Notes under the pieces: model-generated
Databases searched by the model: none
Seen by the model: the letters and a program-made list of their open reading frames with translations, nothing else
Told to the model about the DNA's origin: nothing
Position numbers and translations under genes: made by a program
Shown here: positions 1-10,646 of the stretch, in pieces
Position numbering within the stretch: the stretch's first letter is position 1
How the letters are laid out: each line of letters opens with the position of its first letter
Origin: Armigeres subalbatus
Lineage: Eukaryota > Arthropoda > Insecta > Diptera > Culicidae
Direction of reading: 5' to 3'
NCBI RefSeq assembly: GCF_024139115.2
Contig: NW_026942923.1
Span: forward strand, 124,001 to 188,000
DNA length: 64,000 bases

Positions 1-59
1 GGACACTGAAGAGGAAGCCATCAAACTAGCTCAGGACGTGAAGTTCGTGCACTCACAGG

Positions 60-1415
60 GTGGGTTCGAAATCCGAAATTGGACCAGTAATTCTCGGCGT
101 GTCCTGGAATGCATGCATGGAAGTACCGACGAGGAAAAAGCTTAGACCTCTCACCACAGATGACAACAGAAATGTACTTGGAATGTGGTGGTGTACCTCT
201 ACAGACGTCTTCACCTTCAAGGTCAAATGGGATCGTTACGATACAGACTTGTGGGAAGGTAATCGCCGACCTACGAAACGGGAGGTTCTACGAGTTCTAA
301 TGACGATATTTGATCCGCTAGGCCTTATCGCACCATTCTTGATGTTTTTGAAAATACTTCTGCAAGAAATCTGGCGAAGCGGAATCAAATGGGACCAGAA
401 GATTGACGACAATGCCTTTGGCAAATGGTGTAGTTGGCTTAACGTGCTGCCCTTGGTAGAGCAAGTTCAAATAAAACGGTGTTTTTGTCCCCAGCTAGCC
501 CCGAAATACTACGAGGTACAACTACATACATTTGTAGACTCTAGCGAGAATGGTATGGCCGCTGCATGCTACCTTCGATTCGTTCAAGATGAAGCCGTTC
601 ACTGCTGTCTAGTCGCCGCCAAAACAAGAGTCGCCCGCTAAAATATCACTCGATCCCACGGCTCGAGCTTATGGCAGCTGTTATCGGAACAAGACTCTCC
701 CGAACTGTACTCGATTCTCTCTCGTTCAATGTGAGCAAACTGTTCTATCACTCTGACTCTCGGGATGTAATCTGTTGGTTATACTCAGATCATCGCCGGT
801 ACACACCGTTTGTTGCATGCCGAGTCAGCGAAATATTGGAAGCAACAGAACTAGATCAATGGCGCTGGGTTCCACAAAGCTCAATGTCGCAGATGAAGGA
901 ACAAAGTGGGGAAAGCTGCCAGATATGACTAAAGATTCCAGATGGGTTAATGGACCACAATTCCTGCAGCAACCAGAGAAAGAATGGCCATCTCAATTAG
1001 CAAGAAACAGCCAGACGGATACGGAGCTTCGCCCCCGTCTTTTAACTCACCATGTCATCTCGAATCCGGCAATTCACGTCTCTAGTTGGAAGCGGCTTAT
1101 CACGATATTCGCGTTCGTTCATCGTTTTATCGTAAACTGTCCTCGGAAAATACAGAAGAAATCCATTATCTGCGACACATTATCTACGGAGGAGTTGCAG
1201 ATCGCCGAACGTTCCGTTATACGTCAAGTCCAGCGAGAAGTTTACCCATCCGAAATAGCTGCTCTCAAGGACTCCATGAATGGACCGACAAACTGCATTC
1301 CGAAGGCCAGTCCACTGTTCAAACTGACTCCTGGCTAGACGACCAAGGTCTACTGCGAATGCGAGGAAGGATAAGTGCCTGCAGTTTAGCAACCGAAGAC
1401 GCTAAAACCCGATAA
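60..1415 (+). pseudogene. BEL/Pao pol: RT C-terminal part and RNase H, broken
   Basis: An open stretch at 60-641 reads TKREVLRVLMTIFDPLGL and LLQEIWRSGIKWD, the typical segment after the BEL/Pao reverse transcriptase, then the first RNase H strand (FVDSSENGMAA). A stop at 641 and a frame change follow; 671-928 continues with RNase H signatures (SDSRDVICWLYSDHRRYTPF and a W-W-VP motif). A further frame change leads to 1086-1415. The domain order is correct but at least three lesions separate the pieces. This is a retrotransposon relic, not a host gene. Confidence 0.8.
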
Positions 1416-1612
1416 TTCTCCCACGTGACCACCACACCACCTCACTCATAATTTCACATTATCATAATAAGTACCACCACATAAATCACGAAACCACGAT
1501 AAATGAACTCAGACAGAGATACTGCATACCTCGTCTACGTGCGACGTATGCGAAGATACGCTACAACTGTCAATACTGTAAGAATCATCGTGCCGTACCA
1601 AGGCCTCCAATA

Positions 1613-2563
1613 ATGGCCGACCTCCCTCCGGAACGACTCGATGCATTTGCACGGCCTTTCACCCATATCGGTATCGATTACTTCGGCCCAATCGAAGTTG
1701 CCTTAGGCCGTCGCGTTGAGAAACGGTGGGGAATGTTGATTACATGCCTAACCATTCGAGCCATCCATATCGAAGTGGTGCATACTCTGAGTACCGATTC
1801 CTGCATCATGGGGCTCCGTAACTTCGTAGCACGCAGAGGTACACCAAAGACCATCTACAGTGACCATGGAACCTGCTTCATAGGCGCTAGTCGCGAATTA
1901 CTAGAGGCTGCGACGACAATCAATCAGGACGAGATTATGAAGGAGTTTAGTAGCACTGAAATATCTTGGAAGTTCATTCCACCAGCTTCGCCACACATGG
2001 GCGGTAGTTGGGAACGCCTTATTGGTACCGTGAAGCGCAACCTAATGGAAATTCGCCCCCTGCACAAGCCCAATGACGAGATCCTGAGAAATCTTCTAAC
2101 TGAGATCGAGAACACGGTTAACTCTCGGCCACTAACACACGTCCCGGTAGATGACGAATCTGCAGCTGCGCTTACCCCTAATCACTTCCTTCTGGGGTCA
2201 TCTGACGGGACGAAGCCCCTATGTGCTCTGGACGACAGAGGTAAAATGCTACGAAGAAACTGGCGAATGTCTCAACAACTAGCTAACCTGTTCTGGAAGC
2301 GTTGGCTGAGTGACTATTTGCCAGAAATCACACGCAGGACTAAATGGTACGAGTACCTGAAGCCAATCGAGATTGGCGATATAGTTGTCATCGCAGATCC
2401 GAAGTTACCCAGAATGTGTTGGCCCAAAGGTAAGGTCATCCAAACTAACATCAACAGTAAAGATAAGCAGGTAAGGTCAGCAACCGTGAGAACAGTCAAC
2501 GGAGTATTCGAGCGTCCTGTATCAAAGCTGGCCGTTTTAGATGTAAGATGCGTACAACAGTAA
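1613..2563 (+). CDS. BEL/Pao integrase (317-codon open segment of pol)
   Basis: This is the integrase end of the BEL polyprotein, which inserts the cDNA copy into chromosomes. The catalytic triad is visible as D22 (GIDYFGP), D84 (YSDHGT) and E134 (GGSWERL). It is followed by the BEL-type C-terminal module (LTPNHFLLG, then WKRWLSDYLPEI and TKWYEYLKPIEIGD). The HHCC zinc-binding region lies just upstream at about 1500-1612 in the same strand (NELRQRYCIPRLR, then C-x2-C). The ATG at 1613 is internal to pol and not a natural start. The segment is open to its stop, unlike the upstream RNase H part. Confidence 0.8.
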   Translation: MADLPPERLDAFARPFTHIGIDYFGPIEVALGRRVEKRWGMLITCLTIRAIHIEVVHTLSTDSCIMGLRNFVARRGTPKTIYSDHGTCFIGASRELLEAATTINQDEIMKEFSSTEISWKFIPPASPHMGGSWERLIGTVKRNLMEIRPLHKPNDEILRNLLTEIENTVNSRPLTHVPVDDESAAALTPNHFLLGSSDGTKPLCALDDRGKMLRRNWRMSQQLANLFWKRWLSDYLPEITRRTKWYEYLKPIEIGDIVVIADPKLPRMCWPKGKVIQTNINSKDKQVRSATVRTVNGVFERPVSKLAVLDVRCVQQ

Positions 2564-2593
2564 GCTGATCCAATGGTCAGCGTACCTGGGGAG

Positions 2594-3369
2594 TGTTGAA
2601 TACGCCCCTAGCGTAAATGCGCACCCTATCACCCAAAACACACATAGATGCAAAGTAGTGATTATGACACACCTTCCCATCCATTATATTGCCCATGATT
2701 GAATGCCTTTGTAAGAGCTAGCTTTGTATTCGATCGAGAATCAAAACACGCAGTTTATCGTTGAAAGATTAAAACTAAACTCATAGCTCCTTAGCTCCTA
2801 AATTATACTTATTCTATAAAGAAGTGAAATCAAGAAATCGTGCTAATCTACAGAAGTTTACTAGGTAGTATCCTAAATTGAACATGCCTTAAAATCTTGT
2901 TATTCTAAACTAAATATCTATTCCACAGTGCTTGCCTAAAGTATCTAAATACTTAACCTAAAATCCTTTCTATATCTATATCTACGTGCAAAGGTAACTA
3001 CTATTAATCGAACTATTTACATGAACTTATTCAACGGCTATTTTAGTACGGATTTATTTAGTCACACAGCACTAGTTTGTGAGTAGTAGCATATACGACC
3101 CCGGTGATTCGAAGCCTAGATTTCTTCCCGTAAACGTAGGACAAACGGGACTAAACGTAAGTGCAAATAGATAAAAACAACATTGAACTTGATTCAGGAC
3201 GGTGTAAAACCGTTATTTACATTGTAACGATTGTAGTCTGTAAGATGTAATATCATTGCAGGAATATATTAATACTAGGATAAGAACATAAATCCTCTCG
3301 TTCCGGTCGTTCCTCACCTGTATTAATATCTCGAAATTCACCCGTCAATTGGTTGGCTAATCTCCAACA
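2594..3369 (+). repeat. 3' LTR of the BEL/Pao element
   Basis: It starts with TGTTG right after a purine-rich tract (CTGGGGAG) 30 bp past the integrase stop and ends with CAACA, the inverted complement, about 776 bp later. These ends fit BEL/Pao LTRs. The 5' LTR is outside the window, so the boundaries are inferred from the terminal inverted bases and from the start of the tandem repeat at 3371. Confidence 0.55.
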
Positions 3370-3370
3370 A

Positions 3371-4235
3371 TATCTGTTGATACCCATGAGAGGTAATAGA
3401 TTTAATTGAAGCTTTCAATACTGAAAAAAGATTTTCTTGCAGCTGTAGATCTCAATTCCGAGCTCAATGACAGTTAGGATTGCCCAGAATATCTCAAAAC
3501 TATCTTACCATATCCGTTGACCTCCCGGGAGGTGTAATGGATATAATTGAATGCATATTGAAGCTTTGAGTATCGAAAAGAACTTCTAAGCAGCTGTAGA
3601 TCTCAAGTCTCGAACTCAATGACAGTTTGGATTGTCCAGAATATCTCAAAACTATCTTACCATATCCGTTGACCTCCAAAGAGGTGTACTGGATATGAAT
3701 GCATACTGAAGCTTTGAGTACCGAAAAATTTTGTAATCAGCTGTAGATCTCAAGTCCCGATCTCAAGGACAGAGTTTTGATTGCCCAGAATATCTAAAAA
3801 CTATACTACGATATCCGTTGACCTCCTGGGAGGTGTAATGGATACAATGGAATTTATATTGCAGCTTTGAGTACCGAAAAAAGCTTCTATGCAGCTGTGG
3901 ATCCGAAGTCTCAAACTCAAAGGACAGTTTGGATTTCCCAGAATATCTCATAACTATCTTAGCATATCCGTTGTCCTCCCGGGAGATGCAATGGATATAA
4001 TTTAACGGATTTTGAAGTTTTGAATACCGAAAAGAGCTTCTAAGCAGCTGTAGATCTCAAGTCCCGAACTCAAGGACAGTTTGGGTTGCCCAGAATATCT
4101 CAAAACTATCTTACTATATCCGTTGACCTCCCGGGAGGTGTAATGGATATAATTGAATGCATATTGAAGCTTTCAGTACTGAAAAACGATTTTCTTGCAG
4201 CTGTAGATTTCAAGTCCTAAACTCAAGAAATGTTT
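3371..4235 (+). repeat. Tandem repeat, about 152-bp unit, almost six copies
   Basis: The marker TATCCGTTGACCTCC or a close variant recurs at 3371, 3511, 3663, 3812, 3965 and 4117, giving spacings of 140, 152, 149, 153 and 152 bp. Each unit carries CAGCTGTAGATCTCAAG and, in the better preserved copies, the perfect 14-bp palindrome ACCTCCCGGGAGGT. Open frames across it are fortuitous. The last unit fades out near 4235. Confidence 0.85.
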
Positions 4236-4945
4236 GGATGGCCTAGGACGTCCAAGGAAGTTAAAAAATAGTTTATTGTACATCACAGTAACTCTACGGA
4301 TACGTTTGAATAAAAATCTTATTTTGAAACAATACAATGCGCTGCCAATACACCTATGTTTTTTTTCTTTCGTAACTTGTCGTAGGGCCTTGATCGCCCA
4401 TTCCTGATATTTTTCCCTAACAGGGGAGTTGATTTCAATCAATTTTGCTGAAGATTATGTTCACTTTTATCCATCGTGCGATTTTATACATCCATTTTTC
4501 TGTTAGGGTCATATATGACCCCGTGGGCCTGAAAGGGTTTAATGGACGAAAGATTAGGCTCCTTACTGAGGAAAACCAGCTGGCGGAGCGCCAGACTGCA
4601 CAGAACTCCGAAGACGCATGGCCGTCACTGCTGCAACTCCTGAGGTCAGTAAGGTCAAGTTGGAATCCGATCTGAAAGGAGCTAGTGCCACCAGAGGAAG
4701 GATACGGTCAAACGTCGGGAGCAGGAAAACGGCGACCCTAAGGACCCTAAGTGTCCCCACCAAAAAAGTGTGCTAAAGTTCGCATAGAGGAAGACCTTCC
4801 ATGGAGGGAGTTTGTGAATCCCCAAAAAGGCACAACGGCTGAGATAGAGAGAGAAAAGGGCGGTTGCCAAGAAGGGTGCGAAAGGTGCACCTTCCAATGG
4901 CCGCAATCGAAGGGACAGAGGCGAGGCAATTTTATAATCAACATG
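4236..4945 (+). other. Non-coding stretch with a possible LINE ORF1 relic
   Basis: From 4236 to about 4500 I see no feature. From about 4545 to 4930 the sequence becomes GC-richer and purine-rich, with broken reading frames (for example an open stretch at 4751-4957 rich in Lys and Glu), in the style of a decayed LINE ORF1. The Ty3 element at 4950 interrupts whatever this was. No family can be assigned. Confidence 0.3.
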
Positions 4946-4949
4946 CGTT

Positions 4950-5140
4950 TGTGGTGATGCACCTATACACTTGCAAGTTGTGCATACCTATTATATGCTT
5001 ACCATACTCTGTCAGATGTGACGGTGATATTGTCTTCAGTTTTTCATCACGTTCGCGTGCATTAGACGGTGCGAAATATATATATTAAATCAAAGTTTAA
5101 TTTTGGCCTTTCACTCCACTGCCGTTCCGAGCTTCCCACA
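4950..5140 (+). repeat. 5' LTR of the Ty3 element (191 bp)
   Basis: It starts TGTGGTGATGCACC and ends GCTTCCCACA. It matches 9148-9339 except for one A/G change and one T-run length difference. The primer-binding site presumably follows at 5141 (TTGGTGACCGTCGACGC). Confidence 0.95.
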
Positions 5141-5261
5141 TTGGTGACCGTCGACGCGAGGTTTACTTGTACCACCGAAAACAGTTTCGCGAGATCGGGA
5201 AAAATACGCAGTTTCAGTGAAAAAAGAGCTGAATTTTCTTCGTCCGGACGCCATTTTGAAA

Positions 5262-5876
5262 ATGACCGAACAGAGAACTGCAGCCAGTCATCCTGGATTT
5301 AACGTGCCTCTGCCACCTTCACGTGAAGCTACCTTGCCGCATTCTGCCGCTGCAGTATCCGTGAAGTTGCCGGAATTTTGGAGAACGGACCCTCTCATGT
5401 GGTTTGCCCAAGCTGAGGCCCAATTTGCCTTGGCTGGAATCCATAATGATCAAACCAAATTCTACCACATTATTGCCAAGGTAGATCAAACGGTGCTGCG
5501 TCATATTTCGGACATCGTTGCTAACCCTCCTGCAAACGATAAATATAATGCTGTAAAGCTGCGGTTAATCTCTCGCTTCGAGCTGTCGGCGCAAGAAAAA
5601 TTCGAGAAGCTTCTAAACTCTTGCGATCTAGGGGACATGCGACCGTCTCATCTTCTCGCCAAAATGCAGGAGCTAGCTACAAATCTCAACGTCAACGAAG
5701 AGCTGATGAAAATGCTGTTTATGCAGCGTATGCCAACAAGCATCCGAGCAGTTTTGGCAGTTTGTGAAGTTAAACTGGATCAACTAGCTGCAATGGCGGA
5801 TAAAATGATCGATTCATCCGGCCCACAGGTGACTGCCGTGGCTCTTCCTACAACCAGCCACAGCTGCAGGATCTAG
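5262..5876 (+). pseudogene. Ty3 gag, N-terminal part, ending in a frameshift
   Basis: This encodes the capsid part of Gag. I chose the ATG at 5262 because the protein then begins just before the conserved-looking region (VKLPEFWRTDPLMWFAQAEA), typical of Mag-like Gag. The frame runs to a TAG at 5876, but homology-like sequence continues in the -1 frame from about 5846 (see 5846-6070). The break near 5848 therefore looks like a one-base lesion, or an assembly error, in an otherwise young element. Confidence 0.75.
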
Positions 5877-6070
5877 AATCAGAAATAGCTGCTCTCACAA
5901 GTGAAATTCGACGATTGAAAGCCGATCCGAATCGCGGAAGAACTCGGTCATTGTCACGTCGCCGAAATGATTCGCAATCTTCGCAGGACATTTGTTGGTA
6001 TCATCGTAAGTTCCGAGCTGCCGCCCAGCAGTGTCGATCTCCGTGCCGCTTTAGTAAGTCAAAAAACTAG
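5846..6070 (+). pseudogene. Ty3 gag C-terminal part with zinc-binding motif
   Basis: In the -1 frame relative to 5262 the sequence reads a coiled-coil-like stretch (LQDLESEIAALTSEI) followed by a basic region and CWYHRKFRAAAQQCRSPC. This C-x2-H...C-x3-C pattern is the one seen at the end of Mag-type Gag proteins. The frame stops at TAG 6068-6070, immediately after a slippery heptamer (6061-6067). Confidence 0.7.
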
Positions 6071-6099
6071 ATACCTTCTTACCGAAGACGGCAGAGGTA
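6061..6099 (+). promoter_or_regulatory. Probable -1 ribosomal frameshift signal, gag to pro
   Basis: The heptamer A AAA AAC lies in the gag frame directly before the gag stop. A -1 slip leads exactly into the open protease frame that reaches the DTGSD active site 33 codons later. A short stem can pair 6072-6079 (UACCUUCU) with 6093-6099 (AGAGGUA), with one bulged base, a few bases downstream. The heptamer and frames are seen directly; the stem is predicted by eye. Confidence 0.6.
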
Positions 6100-6245
6100 G
6101 GAACGGAATCGAGTAGCAGCCGTCTAATTATTTTCGACCGAACAGCAAATACACGATTTTTGGTGGACACCGGATCAGACCTCTCCATAATACCAGCAAC
6201 GTCAAAAGAAAAAAATGCAGTGCCACTAAGTGGCGTTTGCAGGCA
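6067..6245 (+). pseudogene. Ty3 protease, N-terminal half
   Basis: In the frame entered by the -1 slip at 6067 the translation reads [20 protein letters not shown], with the aspartic protease active site DTG at 6166-6174. The rest of the protease fold (LQAANGT, then [12 protein letters not shown]) lies one further -1 frame away, in the frame of the large pol open reading frame. The switch must fall between about 6205 and 6239. A second heptamer, A AAA AAT, at 6210-6216 sits in that interval. Either a second programmed slip or a one-base loss explains it. Confidence 0.65.
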
Positions 6246-9134
6246 GCAAACGGAACTGTTATAAATACTTTTGGACAACGTTTCGTAACAACCGATATGG
6301 GTCTTCGCCGCCGTTTTTCTTGGAACTTTGTAATTGCAGATGTAAGTACACCCATAATCGGCGCTGATTTTCTCGCCCACTTTGGGATCATTGTTGATCT
6401 CAAACGCCGCCGACTCATCGATTCAACTACAAACCTTCATTCTATTGGGGGGTTAACAACGCCAAAACTCTACAATGTGACCACAGTAGTTACCGAGCAC
6501 CCGTTTAGAGATATACTTGAAGAGTTCCGACAGGTAACATTGCCATACACTCTGCGCTCTGAGGTTCAACATGACGTGACGCATCATATCCAAACGAAAG
6601 GACCTTCGTTATCTTGCAAGTCGCGTCGCCTTTCTCCGGACAAACTGCAAGCCGCTAAACAGGAATTTGAAACAATGTTGGAACTTGGAATATGTCGTCG
6701 TTCAAGCAGTTCGTGGGCTAGTCCGCTGCATTGTGTACCGAAGAAAAATGGACAATGGCGATTTGTTGGCGACTACAGACGACTCAACGCAGTGACTGTA
6801 CCAGATCGATATCCAGTTCCACACATTCACGATTTGCTGTATGCGTTGCATGGTAAGTCTATATTTACCACACTCGATTTAGAGAGGGCATACCATCAAA
6901 TTCCCGTGGAAGAGTGTGATATCGAGAAAACAGCAGTGATTACACCATTCGGACTGTTTGAATTCACGAGAATGCAGTTTGGGTTGTGTAACGCATCTCA
7001 AACCTTCCAGCGATTTATGCATAAGATTTTTGGCGATCTCGATTTTGTGACGGTTTTCGTTGATGATATTTGTATTGCTTCAGTTAACGAGGAGCAACAC
7101 CGTGATCACGTTCGGCGAGTTTTAGAACGTCTCCACAGAAATGGACTGGTCATCAACCCTGCCAAATGTCGATTTGCACAGCGTGAAGTGGAGTTCCTTG
7201 GGTATCTCGTTAGTAAGGATGGTTTACGACCTATGCCGGACCGAGTAGAAGCACTGCGGGAGTTCAAGTTACCAGGTATCGTAAAGGAACTTCGACGATT
7301 CCTTGCCCTAATAAATGGCTACAAAAGATTTCTTCCACATGCCACAGATCAGCAAGCGGCCCTACGCAAGCTTATACCGGGAAACCGTAAAAACGACAAA
7401 AGGAAACTCGTTTGGTGCGATGAGTCAAGGGCAGCCTTCGAAAGTTGCAAACGGAGCATCGCAAATGCAGCTCTCCTACACTATCCCGACCCAACGAAAC
7501 GATTGAGCCTAATGGTGGATGCATCCAATACGTCGGCTGGCGCCGTACTCCAACAATTTGACAACGGCAAATGGAATCCTCTTGGTTTTTTTTCGCAAAA
7601 GTTTACGGATGCTCAAACCAAGTATTCTACGTTTGGCAGAGAATTGACTGCAATCAAATTATCAGTTCAGTACTTTCGATACTTGATTGAAGGGAGAGCA
7701 TTCACCATCTTTACCGATCATCGACCGCTAACTCATGCACTAGAATCTTCGAACAACAATCGTTTGCCACACGAAGAAAGGTATCTGAGGTATATTTCTC
7801 AATTCACATCAGATATTCAGCACGTGAGTGGCAGTAAAAACGAAATAGCCGACGCTCTTTCTCGGGTTGCAATTATTTCTTTTCCATCATCCCTAAACTT
7901 TGAAGAAATTGCGAGAGAACAAGCAGTGGACGAAGAGTTGAAGAAGCTAATAACTGATAAGCCCACATCATTACAGCTGGAACTCAAACCATTGCCACAC
8001 ACACAGACGCAAATCTATTGCGACGTGTCGCAAAACGATCGTGTCCGCCCATACATTCCAAAAAAACATCGTCTGGTTGTTTTAAACACCCTACATTCAA
8101 TTTCTCACCCAGGAGTCCGTGCAAGTCGTAAGCTAGTAGCTCGTCGATTCGTTTGGCCATCAATGAACAAAGACATAAAAGCTTATGTACAGTCCTGCGA
8201 TAGTTGTCAGCGATCCAAAATTCATCGACACACATCATCACCATTGCAGCACTTCGATGTTCCTAAGGTCAGATTTCAGCACATCCATCTTGATCTTGTT
8301 GGTCCACTCACGTCATCGAATGGTAAGCGCTATGTTTTGACCATGATAGACAGATTCACCAGGTGGCCAGAAGCAATTCCGCTATCAGACATGACTGCAG
8401 AATCGGTTGCAAATGCTTTCATAACTGGTTGGATATCACGTTTTGGAGTTCCGGAAACCATAACAACTGACCAAGGCCGACAGTTCGAGTCGGATCTGTT
8501 TCGGGAACTCAGTCATCTACTGGGGATAAAGCGGATACGGACGACAGCGTACCATCCTCAAGCAAACGGTATGATAGAACGTTTTCACAGAACAATGAAA
8601 GCTTCTATTATGTGCGTTGATTCGAAGCATTGGAGCGACAAACTTCCGCTGATTCTTTTGGGACTACGATCATCGTTCCGAGAGGATATGAAATGCTCTT
8701 CTTCTGAAATGGTGTATGGACAACCCTTAAGACTACCAGGCGAGTTCTTCGAAGTACACTCAGACCAAGGAACTGACCGCTCTGAGTTTGTTCGACAACT
8801 GAGAAATTCACTACAAAAGCTCAAGCCGGTTAGCAGCAGTAATCATTCCAAACCCAAAGTGTTCGTTCCCAAGGACTTGTCTACTTGTGACTACGTTTTT
8901 GTGCGTGTCGACCACGTGAAGCGTCCATTGCAGCCGCCCTACGAAGGACCGTTTGAAGTAATCGATAGAGACCAAAAATTCTTCAACGTGCTAATCGCCG
9001 GACAGAAAAAGCGGATTTCTATTGACAGAGTTAAGCCAGCGTTTATTTCCATCGAGTACCAACAACAATGTACGGACAATGACGAGAAAACCAAAGTTAC
9101 AACTTCGGGACATCGGGTTCGATTCCTTGTGTAA
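6237..9134 (+). CDS. Ty3 pol: protease end, reverse transcriptase, RNase H, integrase
   Basis: This is a 965-codon uninterrupted frame. Residues 1-60 are the second half of the protease. The reverse transcriptase spans about 135-310, with D214 (TLDLERAY) and D276/D277 in the box FVDD, where YxDD is usual. RNase H follows with D428, E469 and D494. Integrase has the zinc-binding set H620, H624, C654, C657 and the triad D686, D745, E781 (IERFHR), then a C-terminal domain ending at 9134. The first codon is TTG and lies inside pol, so it is not a natural start; translation must come from gag by frameshifting. All catalytic residues are present. Confidence 0.92.
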   Translation: MQAANGTVINTFGQRFVTTDMGLRRRFSWNFVIADVSTPIIGADFLAHFGIIVDLKRRRLIDSTTNLHSIGGLTTPKLYNVTTVVTEHPFRDILEEFRQVTLPYTLRSEVQHDVTHHIQTKGPSLSCKSRRLSPDKLQAAKQEFETMLELGICRRSSSSWASPLHCVPKKNGQWRFVGDYRRLNAVTVPDRYPVPHIHDLLYALHGKSIFTTLDLERAYHQIPVEECDIEKTAVITPFGLFEFTRMQFGLCNASQTFQRFMHKIFGDLDFVTVFVDDICIASVNEEQHRDHVRRVLERLHRNGLVINPAKCRFAQREVEFLGYLVSKDGLRPMPDRVEALREFKLPGIVKELRRFLALINGYKRFLPHATDQQAALRKLIPGNRKNDKRKLVWCDESRAAFESCKRSIANAALLHYPDPTKRLSLMVDASNTSAGAVLQQFDNGKWNPLGFFSQKFTDAQTKYSTFGRELTAIKLSVQYFRYLIEGRAFTIFTDHRPLTHALESSNNNRLPHEERYLRYISQFTSDIQHVSGSKNEIADALSRVAIISFPSSLNFEEIAREQAVDEELKKLITDKPTSLQLELKPLPHTQTQIYCDVSQNDRVRPYIPKKHRLVVLNTLHSISHPGVRASRKLVARRFVWPSMNKDIKAYVQSCDSCQRSKIHRHTSSPLQHFDVPKVRFQHIHLDLVGPLTSSNGKRYVLTMIDRFTRWPEAIPLSDMTAESVANAFITGWISRFGVPETITTDQGRQFESDLFRELSHLLGIKRIRTTAYHPQANGMIERFHRTMKASIMCVDSKHWSDKLPLILLGLRSSFREDMKCSSSEMVYGQPLRLPGEFFEVHSDQGTDRSEFVRQLRNSLQKLKPVSSSNHSKPKVFVPKDLSTCDYVFVRVDHVKRPLQPPYEGPFEVIDRDQKFFNVLIAGQKKRISIDRVKPAFISIEYQQQCTDNDEKTKVTTSGHRVRFLV

Positions 9135-9147
9135 CTGGAGGGGGTCC

Positions 9148-9339
9148 TGTGGTGATGCACCTATACACTTGCAAGTTGTGCATACCTATTATATGCTTAC
9201 CATACTCTGTCAGATGTGACGGTGATATTGTCTTCAGTTTTTTCATCGCGTTCGCGTGCATTAGACGGTGCGAAATATATATATTAAATCAAAGTTTAAT
9301 TTTGGCCTTTCACTCCACTGCCGTTCCGAGCTTCCCACA
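9148..9339 (+). repeat. 3' LTR of the Ty3 element (192 bp)
   Basis: It is identical to the 5' LTR apart from two small differences. It is preceded by the polypurine tract CTGGAGGGGG at 9136-9144 and followed by the target duplication CGTT (9340-9343). Confidence 0.95.
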
Positions 9340-9460
9340 CGTTCAATAAGAAAAACAAATGAAAATGCCAATCTTTCTCTGTACTTTATAACCTCTTTTG
9401 TGTAGCTGTCTAAATGATTTAGATAGTTTCTAATAGGTATACAGAAAATTGTCTACTTAC

Positions 9461-10646
9461 CACTAACACGTCCCCGATCGCTTGACCCATCAGTGGCGGC
9501 GAAGGACTCATGAACGCCGTCGTCAGTGCGTAAGCCGCAAACACGACCGACGCCAACGATATCGACGTAATTGCCCGTATTGAAGTGTGAGGCAGAAAAA
9601 CTGCCAGGAAGCACGCCACCGGATTGGCCATCGTGCTCAATGTGACCGTCAGATGGTACGCCACATTTCCGTACGGTAGACATGAGTACGATTGTATACT
9701 AGGGAAGATTCCGTTCCCGAACATGCACAAGATGCCCAGCAGAACCATGAGATAGGTATAGTTACGATTCGAGAGGATTTTGCTCTTCTCGAGCTTTTCA
9801 GATGTTTGTTCGGTCGTCGAAACCGAATCTGCTGACGATTGACCGGTTTCGTAGGTGTAATCGTTGCCGTGATTGATCACCACAGCTGCGTACTCCTTTC
9901 GGCAACGCGGATGACTATCGAGTATCGTGAAAGCAACCGTACTGATGATCAGCACCACAAACACAAAGATGAAGTACTCCATCGATCCAAACCGTGGAGG
10001 TGGCGTGTAACTAATAAACGAGGGCGCATCTTCATCCGTTGAATTATTCGGTATGCACTCAGCGTTACCTCCAACGCCCTGGATCAGTGCAACAATACTC
10101 GGTAGAAACCCACTGAGCCCCTCCCCAATCAAATAGGTGATTAAATAGATTGTCCGGAATCGTCCCATGTAAGGCATGAACAGCACCGAACTTGTGCAAC
10201 CGACCAGTGCCAGTGCAAAAACACACACAAATATCGCCACAGATCGATCGGCACCGAACACGTACGCCGTCACTTCGTACAGGAATGCCATACAAATGGC
10301 ACCCACCGTACCGATCACCAACACCGCGTAGATCATGTACGAATCCTTGAAAGCCCGGACCTTCTGCAGCCCGGTGTAGATGAGCGGGCCCACATTTCCG
10401 AGCTGGGTGATGACCACCATATACGACGGCAGATTCCATCCTTCCGGAGCGTTAGCCACCAGCAGCGGAAGCTGCACGTAGCTCGAGTTCACTCCGATCC
10501 ACGCTCCGACACCGAAGAGTATCGCCAGCAAGTCCACCAGCAGACTGCGGCCCTGGAGCGTTTCCCGCACGCCCGTTAGTTTACTCTTCATTGTCTGCGG
10601 TTTGCGCAGCAGGCAGCAACTTTCAGTCAGCACGGACGACGACGGA
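9461..10646 (-). CDS. SLC52A: Riboflavin transporter, main coding exon
   Basis: It encodes a multi-pass plasma-membrane riboflavin carrier of the SLC52A family. From the internal Met at 10591 the exon codes 377 residues with many hydrophobic segments. Family-type segments include GAWIGVNSSYVQLPLLV near the start, PEGWNLPSYMVVITQLGN, and GEGLSGFLPSIVALIQGVG. On the minus strand the exon ends at a good donor, GTG then GTAAGT at 9460-9455. It begins after a pyrimidine-rich acceptor ending TTGCAG at 10652-10647. The last roughly 60 residues expected for the family are missing here, so at least one more exon lies left of the window. The Ty3 element is in that intron. Upstream of Met 10591 the frame is open to the acceptor, which allows a longer N-terminus from another exon. 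Confidence 0.9.

Larger units (their letters stand above)
1..3369 (+). mobile_element. BEL/Pao LTR retrotransposon, 3' part (5' end outside window)
   Basis: In order it carries the RT C-terminal connection region, RNase H, integrase and a 3' LTR, as in BEL/Pao pol. The window starts inside pol, so gag, protease and the 5' LTR are not visible. The pol frame is broken several times before the integrase, so the copy is probably dead, although the integrase part is open. It ends directly against a tandem repeat array. Confidence 0.85.
4950..9339 (+). mobile_element. Ty3-type (Mag-like) LTR retrotransposon, full length
   Basis: The element is bounded by two LTRs that differ by one substitution and one T in a T-run, and flanked by the 4-bp target duplication CGTT at 4946-4949 and 9340-9343. 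Inside are gag, protease, reverse transcriptase, RNase H and integrase in Ty3 order; there is no env. The near-identical LTRs mean a recent insertion. It sits in the intron downstream of the main exon of the riboflavin transporter gene and is transcribed opposite to that gene. Confidence 0.95.

Noticed and set aside
1180..1392. Antisense frames within the BEL and Ty3 pol regions
   Set aside because: They are shadows of the coding strand and show no domain.
3371..4235. CRISPR-like array because of regular repeats
   Set aside because: The whole 152-bp unit repeats, there are no unique spacers, and the genome is eukaryotic.
4173..4442. Last exon of the riboflavin transporter on the minus strand
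   Set aside because: The translation lacks the expected membrane segments and YVKV-type motif; no other candidate is present to the left, so the exon is probably outside the window.
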